Of a stretch of DNA of 64,000 nucleotides, positions 45,511 to 53,031 are shown piece after piece. Within the stretch, counting starts at the first letter, position 1. Each line of letters begins with the position of its first letter. Both the position numbers and the translations under genes were made by a program. Source of the stretch: an uncultured Faecalicatena sp. Lineage in GTDB: Bacteria > Bacillota > Clostridia > Lachnospirales > Lachnospiraceae. The notes beneath the pieces are model-generated. The model saw nothing but the letters and a program-made list of their open reading frames with translations, ran no database searches and had not been told where the DNA came from. The stretch spans positions 186,001 to 250,000 of the forward strand of contig CAOKHZ010000001.1 of assembly GCA_948468385.1 (NCBI GenBank), given 5' to 3'.

Positions 45511-45704
45511 GCCCTGCAATAACTTTTCAGAATCTTGTTTACTCACACGAACGGACAGCCAAAGGTGGTAATCGTCGCGGACATGGGACGACCTAAACGA
45601 TTACTTTCCTCTCTCACGTACTCCCGTGCCCTGGCTATGTAAAAATATTGCCGCTCCGGCTCCGAAATAGGGAGCTCCGTCATAAATCTGTCATTTAACG
45701 TCAT
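45511..45704 (-). pseudogene. Truncated 5' end of a second miaB
   Basis: The frame from ATG 45704 encodes 53 residues ending at TGA 45543. SEPERQYFYIARAREYV and SATITTFGCPFV align with the N terminus of MiaB (AEEPARQYYFMAKCREWV, SCVTTFGCQMN). After a frameshift, DSEKLLQG at 45534-45511 continues the match to DSEKLAGIL. The rest of the gene is gone and the AT-rich gene at 44974-45492 begins. The ATG overlaps the DUF4250 stop, the natural coupling of a native miaB. It is too diverged from the intact miaB to be a recent tandem copy. Confidence 0.75.
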
Positions 45705-45883
45705 ACAAACTGGTTCCTCTCTTTGTCATATTTATAATCAATCTGTTCCAACTTCGCACATAATTCGTCCCGCGACAACCGCATGTCCTCGCAAAGCCCG
45801 GCCAAGTCCGTATAATAGTCCCTTAGCTTTGTATTGATGACGCTCAACAGCATCACGGGATCCTCTGGCAACTGCACGCTCAT
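45701..45883 (-). CDS. DUF4250 domain protein
   Basis: A 60-residue protein. QLPEDPVMLLSVINTKLRDYYTDLAGLCEDM and the ending YKYDKERNQF fit the DUF4250 family, small Clostridia proteins often placed before miaB. The ATG at 45883 follows AAGGAAG; longer frames run into the hairpin repeat and are spurious. It ends in ATGA overlap with the broken miaB start. Confidence 0.85.
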   Translation of the reverse strand: MSVQLPEDPVMLLSVINTKLRDYYTDLAGLCEDMRLSRDELCAKLEQIDYKYDKERNQFV

Positions 45884-45913
45884 TTTCGTAACTTCCTTTC
45901 TATTCGTCATTAC

Positions 45914-46081
45914 ATACCTTAACGGACTCGAAGAGTCCGCCCGCCCCGCAGGGGCATGCGTTAAGGGGTGCCCTCGGGCATACCTTGACGGACTCGAAGA
46001 GTCCGCTGGCGCAAAGCGCATTTGATGTGGTATACCCGGATGGGTATATTTTGACGGACGCGAAGCGTCCGCCCGCCCTAT
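45914..46081. repeat. Dispersed hairpin repeat, copy B with an extra unit
   Basis: Bases 45914-46048 match copy A (35419-35554) in inverted orientation with about four mismatches. A further unit to 46081 holds a third hairpin. Stems: CGGACTC-GAA-GAGTCCG at 45923-45939 and 45989-46005, CGGACGC-GAA-GCGTCCG at 46055-46071, TATACCC-GGAT-GGGTATA at 46031-46048, plus GCCCC-GCA-GGGGC. It lies between the fthC stop and DUF4250. Frames through it give a repeated YLDGLEESA-like peptide and are not taken as genes. Confidence 0.9.
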
Positions 46082-46098
46082 GCTCTCGCAATTCTAAA

Positions 46099-46689
46099 TC
46101 ACATGAAATCTCCCAGTTCCGTCATCACGGCCTGCACCCTTCTGTCATGCGAATCTGCCGGCAACGTTTCCGCGCATTGCATGGAATAGGTAATTCCCAT
46201 CGTGTAAAACATGGGATGCCGCTCCAAATACTTGTCATAAAACCCTTTCCCGTACCCAAGGCGGTTCCCGGCCTTGTCAAACGCAAGCCCGGGAAGCAGT
46301 ACGAGAACGCTTTCACCTTGTTTTACTTCCATCGGAATTTTACCTTGCATGGGTTCTAAAATGCCGGCATATCCGGGCGAAAGCTCCGAAAAACTTTGTA
46401 TTTCAAAAAAATCCATCTCATTCGTGGAATGTTCTTTTGCGCAATCTTCCTTTGCACGAACCCTGGGAACGGCCACTCTCTTCCCGCCTTGCCATGCAAT
46501 TTCCATAAGGCGGGACAAATCCACTTCCCCTTTGCATGCGACATAACAGAACAATATTTCACACCGTGCGAAAAAAGGATGGCGTGCCACGCGAGAAACG
46601 ATTTCCTCGTCATAACGCCTCTTCACGTCCGACGGCAAACCGTTCCTTGACTTTGCCTTGACACGCCTAATTTCCGATTTTGGATCCAT
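46099..46689 (-). CDS. 5-formyltetrahydrofolate cyclo-ligase
   Basis: A 196-residue enzyme that converts 5-formyl-THF to 5,10-methenyl-THF with ATP, returning a stored folate to the one-carbon pool. An N-terminal basic region (KRRYDEEIVSRV) is followed by GKRVAVPRV, and the signature LLPGLAFDKAGNRLGYGKGFYDKYL lies in the second half. GGGGG lies near the ATG at 46689. It overlaps DUF896 by 23 bases. fhs and folD at 56.6-59.2 kb work in the same pathway. Confidence 0.95.
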   Translation of the reverse strand: MDPKSEIRRVKAKSRNGLPSDVKRRYDEEIVSRVARHPFFARCEILFCYVACKGEVDLSRLMEIAWQGGKRVAVPRVRAKEDCAKEHSTNEMDFFEIQSFSELSPGYAGILEPMQGKIPMEVKQGESVLVLLPGLAFDKAGNRLGYGKGFYDKYLERHPMFYTMGITYSMQCAETLPADSHDRRVQAVMTELGDFM

Positions 46690-46888
46690 ATTTTTCCCCC
46701 AGGTTCACCACGCTGCCATCGCGCTCTTTCACGTCGATGGAATCGAGCTGGCTTTTCAAATTTCCACGGATGGCGGCCAAATACTCCGCACGAAGCAACT
46801 TTTGCTCCTTTGTCTCCTCCTCGCTGAGCCCTTCCGCCTTCGATTTGTGATATAATTCGTTAATCCTTTTAATTTTTTGCTCATCCAT
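46667..46888 (-). CDS. DUF896 (YnzC-like) small protein
   Basis: A 73-residue helical protein. KIKRINELYHKSKAEGLSEEE, EQKLLRAEYLAAIRGNLKSQLDSI and VKERDGSVVNL are the DUF896 signature. The Bacillus relative YnzC lies in the SOS operon with yneA, but here the gene is 33 kb away and has no LexA-like box in view. AAAGGAG lies ten bases upstream of the ATG. Function unknown. Confidence 0.9.
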   Translation of the reverse strand: MDEQKIKRINELYHKSKAEGLSEEETKEQKLLRAEYLAAIRGNLKSQLDSIDVKERDGSVVNLGEKYGSKIGN

Positions 46889-46946
46889 GAAACGTATGCT
46901 CCTTTCAGGACATTTTCCTTTATCATTTTTTTGTCCATAAAGTGAA

Positions 46947-46969
46947 AAATGACTCGCCACGAGCCATTT
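46947..46969 (-). terminator. Terminator-like hairpin overlapping the DUF896 promoter
   Basis: On the minus strand AAATGGCTCG pairs with CGAGTCATTT around a 3-base loop, followed by T's. It probably ends transcription from the BofC-like gene. It overlaps the -10 box of the promoter at 46966-46994, so incoming transcription stops where the next starts. Confidence 0.6.
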
Positions 46970-46994
46970 TAACACAAATCGGATTACAATTCAA
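46966..46994 (-). promoter_or_regulatory. Promoter of the DUF896-fthC group
   Basis: On the minus strand TTGAAT (46994-46989), 17 bases and TAAAAT (46971-46966). Confidence 0.55.
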
Positions 46995-47028
46995 CGTTTC
47001 AAAATATTCTATTTTCATTGTATTTCCG

Positions 47029-47412
47029 TCAACTGGAGTAATTCTCCAGAAACCCATATAAATCTTTAACATCTTGTATATACTTCCCTTCCAGGATTTC
47101 TCCTTGTACTTCTTCGGGAAGCCCCGTCAATTCAATATCCGTCACCTCATATATCGTATGCTTGTCCGCATAATAAACGACGACGTATCCATTCAAATAG
47201 GCGAGATAATATCCTTCGCCCGGCGTTGGCGCCTCTTGTGGCGCTTCCTGCGCCTCTCCCTGCGTGCTCACGCTTTGGGGTGCCGGAACGACTTCCGCCG
47301 CGTCCTCTTGTTGTTTCATCGCATGTTGATAACTGAACTGATAACCAAATCCAATCAACGTCGCGCTCATTAACAAGACCGCGGCAAATGCAATATCATG
47401 TTTTCCTTTCAT
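47029..47412 (-). CDS. Membrane-anchored protein with BofC-like C-terminal domain
   Basis: A 127-residue protein. One N-terminal membrane segment (~6-24) is followed by a Gln/Glu/Ala/Pro-rich linker (~33-62), then YYLAYLNGYVVVYYADKHTIYEVTDIELTGLPEEVQ and a final YGFLENYSS. The C-terminal part resembles the BofC C-terminal domain, known from forespore signalling in Bacillus; similar short proteins occur in Lachnospiraceae. No sporulation-specific promoter is obvious. The ATG at 47412 follows AGAGG. A role in sporulation is a guess supported by nearby yqfC/yqfD. Confidence 0.6.
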   Translation of the reverse strand: MKGKHDIAFAAVLLMSATLIGFGYQFSYQHAMKQQEDAAEVVPAPQSVSTQGEAQEAPQEAPTPGEGYYLAYLNGYVVVYYADKHTIYEVTDIELTGLPEEVQGEILEGKYIQDVKDLYGFLENYSS

Positions 47413-47477
47413 AGGGCAAAACCTCTTTTTTCTTGATAGTATCGCCCTATCCCGCTTCATTTATACACACTTGGACT

Positions 47478-49151
47478 CTATCTTTGCGGTAGCAAGCGCA
47501 ATCTGTCACACAAGATATAAATCCGCCTGCCTTGTGGCAAAGCCATGATGTCCTGTGCGGAGAGCGCGCCCAATTTCAAAATGGCAATCGCGTAAACGAT
47601 AACCGCCGCCACGATGGCAATTCCGGTCGCTGCAAATCTTCCCCCGATTGCCACGTCCATGACTTGGTAAACAAGATACGTCACCACGCCCATAATGGCG
47701 GAGGCAATCAAAGGCTTTAAAAACGTCTTGTCCCATTCCTGGCGATAACGGCACGCCTTGCGTATCGAACGCACGTCAAGAATGCACATGCAAATGGAAA
47801 AAATAATGTTGCTCACTACCAGCGCGTAAATGTTCAATTTGAACACCACCATCATCAAAACTAACGAAATCAGGTGGATGACCAACGAGATGGCGGCATT
47901 TTTGGCCGGCGCCGTCATCCTGTTAATTCCCTGTAGCATGGAATTCATGACGGTGGACCATCCGTAAAATACCACGGTGATTGCCCCGATGGTCAAAAGC
48001 CTGGCCGGAATCTCACTGTCATCGTTAAACAAAAAGACCATCAACGGCGAGGCCAGTACCACGAGCCCCACGGTACAAGGAAGCGCCACCAGCATCGTAA
48101 GGCGGGTGCTCTGCGCGATCTTTTCGTGAATCTGCGCCCGGTTACGTTCCGTATAGGCCGCCGTCAGGCTGGGAATCACGGAAGCGGCAAGGCCGTTGGC
48201 CATTGCCAGCGGAACGTTGATCAGCGTATTGTATTTTCCGGTAAAGATTCCCAAAAGTGCCATGTACTCCTTTTCCGGGTAACCCTGCATCGCCATGAGT
48301 TTGTTAAAAAGGGTCATGTCCAGAATCTGGTTGATATTATATATCGCCGTACTGAAAATGACCGGCAACGTCGTCAACAGCAAGATTTTCAACAAACGCC
48401 CGTACCCTTCCTTGCGCCGCCTCCTGTCCCGCTTCATCTGCCTGCGGATGGTCGTACGATATGTATACATCGTAAACACCAAAAACAGAAGGGCGAACGC
48501 GGATCCCATCACGGTGCCAAGGGTGGCTCCCGCCGCTCCATACGCCGGCCTTAATAATTCTTCTTTCGCCTCCTCGGCCACCTGCGCGCCGATGTTAATC
48601 ATGACGCTGGCCCCGGCCAGGCCGACGATCGCGTTGGTAATCTGTTCGATAATCTGGGAAATGGCGGTCGGAATCATCGTGCCCAACCCCTGGAAGTATC
48701 CCCGCAAAACGCCGAGCACCGCGACCGTGAAAAGCCCCACCGCCAACACACGCAACGCATACGCGCTAAACGGCGACTCCATCATGTTGGCGGAAATAAA
48801 GTCCGCGCCCATGAAAATCAACACGGCGGCAAGAATCCCCACCACGATGGCAAAAACGACGGAACAGATAAAAACCCGGAACGCGTTCTTTTTCTGCCCG
48901 GAAGCCATCCGCGCGGACACCAGCTTGGACACGGCGATTGGAAGGCTGAAGGAGGAAAGCATCAGCGTCATCGCATAAACCTCGTAGGCATACCCATAAT
49001 AACCGTTCCCTTCATCCCCGAGTATGTTCGTCAAAGGAATCCGGTAAAGGACGCCGATGATTTTGACCACTACCGCGGCGATTGCCAAAATCGCGCCTTG
49101 AAGGAGAAAATCGTCCTTTTTTGTTTTTTTCGTGTTCTGTGAACCAGCCAT
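47478..49151 (-). CDS. SpoVB/MurJ-like MOP-superfamily flippase
   Basis: A 557-residue membrane protein with about 14 helices. GAILAIAAVVVKIIGVLYRIPLTNILGDEGNGYY at the N terminus (partly) and the pattern of paired helices fit the SpoVB/polysaccharide-transport branch of the MATE-like MOP superfamily. Such proteins flip lipid-linked sugars, lipid II or spore-wall precursors across the membrane. The ATG at 49151 follows GGAGG at about 12 bases; a longer frame upstream overlaps ybeY and is not used. Whether it is SpoVB, MurJ or a vegetative relative is unsettled. Confidence 0.87.
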   Translation of the reverse strand: MAGSQNTKKTKKDDFLLQGAILAIAAVVVKIIGVLYRIPLTNILGDEGNGYYGYAYEVYAMTLMLSSFSLPIAVSKLVSARMASGQKKNAFRVFICSVVFAIVVGILAAVLIFMGADFISANMMESPFSAYALRVLAVGLFTVAVLGVLRGYFQGLGTMIPTAISQIIEQITNAIVGLAGASVMINIGAQVAEEAKEELLRPAYGAAGATLGTVMGSAFALLFLVFTMYTYRTTIRRQMKRDRRRRKEGYGRLLKILLLTTLPVIFSTAIYNINQILDMTLFNKLMAMQGYPEKEYMALLGIFTGKYNTLINVPLAMANGLAASVIPSLTAAYTERNRAQIHEKIAQSTRLTMLVALPCTVGLVVLASPLMVFLFNDDSEIPARLLTIGAITVVFYGWSTVMNSMLQGINRMTAPAKNAAISLVIHLISLVLMMVVFKLNIYALVVSNIIFSICMCILDVRSIRKACRYRQEWDKTFLKPLIASAIMGVVTYLVYQVMDVAIGGRFAATGIAIVAAVIVYAIAILKLGALSAQDIMALPQGRRIYILCDRLRLLPQR

Positions 49152-49182
49152 AAATAAAACTATCCTCCGTAAACCGACAGCC

Positions 49183-49677
49183 TCAACGCCAAATTTGCAG
49201 TTTTTCCATGATTTCGCGCTGTTTCTGTTCCATTTCTTCGCGTTGTGTCTCTTCCACGTGGTCAAATCCAAATAAATGCAACATACTGTGGGCAATCAAA
49301 AACGCGAACTCGCGCCGTACCCCATGACCGTATTCCTCGGCTTGCGCAAGCACCTTCGGCTTACAAATCACGATATCCCCCAGCATCAATTCGCCGGAAT
49401 CCGGGTTGAACGCCTCCGGCTGCCACTCAAACGGTGAAAAGTCACCCGGAACCTCGTATTCCAGCAAGGGAAACGAGAGCACGTCAGTAGGCTTGTCCGT
49501 CTGACGGAACGTCTTGTTCATTTCCCGTACCTCGTCCTCTTCCGTCAAAAGCAGGTTGACTTCCGCCTCATACGGGCAATTTACATATTCCAGGGCGGCT
49601 TCCATGACCATGTCCGCAATCTCCTTGGCATCCAGTGATAACGACGTAAAACCTTCCTCTTCCATGTACAAGCTCAT
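49183..49677 (-). CDS. ybeY: rRNA maturation endoribonuclease YbeY
   Basis: A 164-residue metalloprotein. AHSMLHLFGFDH is the H-x3-H-x5-H zinc motif, and NKTFRQTDKPTDVLSFPL is the second signature. It matures 16S rRNA 3' ends and takes part in ribosome quality control. It overlaps phoH by four bases (ATGA), the usual phoH-ybeY pairing. Confidence 0.96.
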   Translation of the reverse strand: MSLYMEEEGFTSLSLDAKEIADMVMEAALEYVNCPYEAEVNLLLTEEDEVREMNKTFRQTDKPTDVLSFPLLEYEVPGDFSPFEWQPEAFNPDSGELMLGDIVICKPKVLAQAEEYGHGVRREFAFLIAHSMLHLFGFDHVEETQREEMEQKQREIMEKLQIWR

Positions 49678-50672
49678 GACTTTTTCTTCCGCGCGGTACT
49701 TTTCGAGGCGCGGTTTCCTTTCTTTTCATATTCCTCATACGCCTTGACAATCTTTTGTACCAGTGGGTGGCGTACCACGTCCCGGTTCGTCAGCGTGCAT
49801 ACGCGGATATCCTCGATTCCCTTCACGACCTTTACGGCCACGTCAAGCCCGGACGTGGTGCCCGCGGCCAGATCCTTTTGCGTGCCGTCCCCGGTAATCA
49901 CCACTTTGGAGCCAAACCCGATACGGGTGAGGAACATCTTCATCTGTGCCGGGGTGGTATTTTGCGCCTCGTCAAGGATGATGAACGCGTTATCCAAAGT
50001 CCGCCCTCTCATGTAGGCGAGCGGGGCCACCTCGATCAACCCTTTTTCCATATTTTTGGCAAACGATTCGGCTCCCATGATTTGATACAACGCGTCGTAA
50101 AGCGGACGCAGGTAAGGGTCAATCTTGCTTTGCAAGTCCCCCGGCAAGAATCCAAGTTTTTCGCCGGCCTCGATGGCCGGGCGGGTCAGGATGATCCTCG
50201 CCACTTCGTTCCTCTTGAAAGCGGTGACCGCCATCGCGATGGCAAGATACGTCTTGCCGGTTCCGGCGGGTCCCAGCCCGAACGTGACCATCCCGCTCCG
50301 GATGGCGTCCACGTACTCCTTCTGTCCCAGGGTCTTGGGCCTGACGGGCTTCCCTTGTAATGTATGGCAAATGAGATCCTTGTCAATCTCTACCAGTTCG
50401 TCCTCTTGATTTTCATATACCAGGGAAATCGCGTAATCCACGTTCTGTTCCGTAATCACGTTTCCGCGCCGCGACAATTCGACAAGCTGGGTTAGCACCC
50501 GCCGTGCCCGTTCAGCTTGTGCCTGCTCGCCCAAAAGCTTCACCGCCCCGTCCCTGACGATGAGGGTAATATGGAAATTTTGTTCTATCTTCCTGGCAAA
50601 CACGTCAAACTGTCCAAATACATTTTTTTCATGCTCCGCCGGAATGTCAATTATCACTTCTGATAGACTCAT
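49674..50672 (-). CDS. PhoH-family ATPase
   Basis: A 332-residue PhoH-like (YbeZ/PhoH2-type) protein. The Walker A motif is GLGPAGTGKTYLA (~125-137), Walker B is AFIILDEAQN, and TRPAIEAGEKLGFLPGDL is diagnostic. It resembles superfamily 1 helicases and usually works with YbeY in RNA metabolism. The ATG at 50672 overlaps the yqfD 3' end by 26 bases, so the genes are cotranscribed. Confidence 0.95.
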   Translation of the reverse strand: MSLSEVIIDIPAEHEKNVFGQFDVFARKIEQNFHITLIVRDGAVKLLGEQAQAERARRVLTQLVELSRRGNVITEQNVDYAISLVYENQEDELVEIDKDLICHTLQGKPVRPKTLGQKEYVDAIRSGMVTFGLGPAGTGKTYLAIAMAVTAFKRNEVARIILTRPAIEAGEKLGFLPGDLQSKIDPYLRPLYDALYQIMGAESFAKNMEKGLIEVAPLAYMRGRTLDNAFIILDEAQNTTPAQMKMFLTRIGFGSKVVITGDGTQKDLAAGTTSGLDVAVKVVKGIEDIRVCTLTNRDVVRHPLVQKIVKAYEEYEKKGNRASKSTARKKKS

Positions 50673-51939
50673 CCTCTTCGTTCCTTTCCACCATCTCGAT
50701 GATTTCCGTATCCGCCGCTTCCGCAATGGCCTGATTCAAATATAACGTCCCTTGCGCCGAAGCCACGTCCCCGTTCAAATATATTCTAACACTATTATCC
50801 CGTATTTGAATACCTTTTTCTTGTAATTTTTGGCAAAAAAGTTGAAAATCTTCCGTCAGTTTTTCTTGTACCGTGCGATCCGCATATTTTTTTTCCTCTG
50901 TTTGATATGATTTCACATGGATTTTCCCATAATTCAAAGGAAGGTAAAAATTTTCCCCCAATTTTAACGTGTACTCTTCCGTACTGACCTCGTATTTTTC
51001 AAAAGGATGAGCCTTGCTCCCAATGGAAACGCGTACATCCCCCACCGTGAGATAAAATTGTATACGCTGCTCCTTTTGCTGATACACTTTTTCCTCGTAA
51101 GTTCGGGAAATCGTATTTTCGTACACAAGCTGCGTGTCGGCATAAATGTCCGCGTCCGCCCGGCAATATCGATATCCCGTCACTTCTTTCGCGTCATTTA
51201 AAACCTCGATGCGCCCACTGACCAAAATGTCGCCCTTCTTCACGACATCCCCAGCATGCACGAGCGGAACGCCGCTGCGGGTGACAATCTCGGTAATCGT
51301 CCCGTCCATCGTGGCCACCAAGTCCGCAGGAGCGACATTTTCCATGCTTACCGCCTCGTCCGCTCTAGCCGAGTTTTCCATGTCGTCCTCGTCCAGAAAC
51401 GTGTCTTCATTTTCCTTGACATGGATAAACAAGCGGCTTCCCTCAATTGACACGGACACCCACACGATGTCGTCATACTCCTCACGAATCTCCTTAACGA
51501 TTTGCGGGCAGTCCACCCGTCCTTTTGGCATCGCGGGCGTGACGTCAATCTGTTCTAAAAACTCCAAAAGCACCTGGTCGGTATACGTTTCATTCCCCTC
51601 AAAATGAATGTCCCAAATGAAAGAAGAATAAGCGTAAAGCAGGCTTACGCACAAGAGAAAGCCGGGAACAAATAATTTCCGTTTTCTGTTCTGAAATACA
51701 AAAAACGGAAATCCATGACGCTTTACCAGCGCGACCTTGACATGCGTCTTACGAATCAGGGGACGCAGTTTTCGAAACCCGTCAATCGTGACGTACATCT
51801 CGTATGCCGTGTCGCAAGGCGCAAGCCCCCAAATGAATATTTTGTGATGGCTGCACAAATTTAAAAAGCGTTCCGTCGATTCGCCCTCCACGCGGATTTT
51901 GACATACCCCCGCATGTACCGGATAATAGATTCTATCAA
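50647..51939 (-). CDS. yqfD: Sporulation protein YqfD
   Basis: A 430-residue YqfD/SpoIV-associated protein. FLNLCSHHKIFIWGL and FVPGFLLCVSLLYAYSSFIWDIHF (a membrane segment near residue 95-115) are family features; the rest faces the outside. In Clostridia it is part of the sigma-E sporulation regulon. The start is TTG at 51939 with GAGGGA at seven bases. It follows yqfC after a 15-base tandem repeat. Confidence 0.9.
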   Translation of the reverse strand: MIESIIRYMRGYVKIRVEGESTERFLNLCSHHKIFIWGLAPCDTAYEMYVTIDGFRKLRPLIRKTHVKVALVKRHGFPFFVFQNRKRKLFVPGFLLCVSLLYAYSSFIWDIHFEGNETYTDQVLLEFLEQIDVTPAMPKGRVDCPQIVKEIREEYDDIVWVSVSIEGSRLFIHVKENEDTFLDEDDMENSARADEAVSMENVAPADLVATMDGTITEIVTRSGVPLVHAGDVVKKGDILVSGRIEVLNDAKEVTGYRYCRADADIYADTQLVYENTISRTYEEKVYQQKEQRIQFYLTVGDVRVSIGSKAHPFEKYEVSTEEYTLKLGENFYLPLNYGKIHVKSYQTEEKKYADRTVQEKLTEDFQLFCQKLQEKGIQIRDNSVRIYLNGDVASAQGTLYLNQAIAEAADTEIIEMVERNEEDESIRSDN

Positions 51940-51966
51940 AACGATTCCCTCGATTCTATTGCTTTT

Positions 51967-52020
51967 GATTTCCTTACATCTGATTTCCTTACATCTGATT
52001 TCCTTACATCCGATTTCCCC
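51967..52020. repeat. 15-base tandem repeat, about 3.6 copies
   Basis: Units GATTTCCTTACATCT at 51967-51981 and 51982-51996 are identical, GATTTCCTTACATCC follows at 51997-52011 and a partial GATTTCCCC ends it. On the minus strand each unit carries AAGGAAA, so three ribosome-binding-like sites stand between yqfC and the yqfD start. Copy-number change could alter the spacing or translation of yqfD. Confidence 0.9.
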
Positions 52021-52031
52021 TGTCTATTTTT

Positions 52032-52316
52032 TCATGTGCAAAATTCGATGGAACATATGCACCCCGTAATTTTCATCTCGTCATTTGTATAGTATTCCAC
52101 TTGCAGCCTCTTCCCGCAAAGACGAATCTGCTTTCCCTTCGTCTGTACGCGGACGAGCGAATCCGTATATTCAATGATGCCGCGATAATTTTCAATAATC
52201 ACCTCGTCGCTTCCAAGCACAGTCACCACAGATGCCCCCATGACGACGTCCTTTGGCAGGCTTGCCGCGTCGGCAAGCTTCTCACCGATGCACATGGTCT
52301 TATATTCTTTTTTCAT
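52032..52316 (-). CDS. yqfC: YqfC/YabP-family sporulation protein
   Basis: A 94-residue protein. LADAASLPKDVVMGASVVTVLGSDEVIIENYRGIIEYTDSLVRVQT (in part) fits YqfC, the spore-coat-assembly-related YabP relative that precedes yqfD in Firmicutes. The start is uncertain: ATG at 52316 is chosen by homology, with GTG 52328 and ATG 52295 as alternatives, and none has a clear ribosome binding site. Confidence 0.85.
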   Translation of the reverse strand: MKKEYKTMCIGEKLADAASLPKDVVMGASVVTVLGSDEVIIENYRGIIEYTDSLVRVQTKGKQIRLCGKRLQVEYYTNDEMKITGCICSIEFCT

Positions 52317-52388
52317 GAAAAATGCCACACATGGGTTTTGTAAATAGTCTATGCAAATGATTTTTGTCCTATTCGGTTACCGCAAGAA

Positions 52389-52868
52389 CTATTTATGATA
52401 TGGCGCACCGGCAATGATGCGAAACCCCCGGTAAATCTGTTCCAGCAAAATCACGCGCATCAGCTGGTGCGGGAACGTCAGCTTGGAAAAGCTCAATGCA
52501 AAATCCGACCTTTTTCTTACTTCCTCTCCCAGGCCAAGCGACCCGCCGATGACGAACATGACGTGGCTGTTCCCAGAGACGGCAAGACTTTCTAGCTTTG
52601 ACGCGAATTCTTCCGAGGATAGGGCTTTTCCGTCAATTTCCAAAGTAATAAGAAACGCGTCGTCTTTGACATGCTTTAATATCCGTTCTGCCTCCGTGGA
52701 AAGTATGACCCGCGTCATATGGTCCGACCTCTGCTCGGGAGTCCTCTCGTCAGTCACCTCCACGATTTCCAGCTTGCAGTAGGCAGAAAGCCGTTTAACA
52801 TATTCCGCGACCGCTTCTTTTAAATATTTTTCTTTGATTTTCCCGACCGTGAGCAACGTGATTTTCAT
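52389..52868 (-). CDS. rlmH: 23S rRNA pseudouridine-1915 N3-methyltransferase RlmH
   Basis: A 159-residue SPOUT methyltransferase, exactly the family length. MKITLLTVGKIKEKYL opens it, VMFVIGGSLGLG is the SAM knot, and SFSKLTFPHQLMRVILLEQIYRGFRII is the C-terminal signature. It methylates the pseudouridine in helix 69, the same helix that RluD modifies. The ATG at 52868 follows AGGGAGAG; upstream in-frame codons are unlikely. Confidence 0.97.
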   Translation of the reverse strand: MKITLLTVGKIKEKYLKEAVAEYVKRLSAYCKLEIVEVTDERTPEQRSDHMTRVILSTEAERILKHVKDDAFLITLEIDGKALSSEEFASKLESLAVSGNSHVMFVIGGSLGLGEEVRKRSDFALSFSKLTFPHQLMRVILLEQIYRGFRIIAGAPYHK

Positions 52869-52966
52869 GACGGACTCTCCCTGCTGAATGCTTTCCATTC
52901 ACGGCCCTTTCTCCCACATGCGTAAAACCAGCGATAAAGCCGTCTGTGGCCGCGAATGGTAACCGT

Positions 52967-53012
52967 TAAAAACATACCGGAGAAGACGTGTGCTTTCGCC
53001 TTTTCCGGTATG
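52967..53012 (-). terminator. Terminator of the nfnA-nfnB operon
   Basis: On the minus strand CATACCGGA and TCCGGTATG form a 9-bp stem around a loop of about 22 bases, followed by TTTTT. It ends the transcript directly after nfnB. Confidence 0.8.
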
Positions 53013-53031
53013 ATTCATGTTACCTTGTCTT

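Noticed and set aside
45493-45546. Longer start (GTG 45546) for the AT-rich gene
   Set aside because: This part reads as miaB-derived sequence, while ATG 45492 has a strong AAGGGAGG site.
45914-46081. Possible CRISPR array
   Set aside because: Repeat units are unequal, spacers do not exist as such, and no cas gene is present; it is a hairpin repeat.
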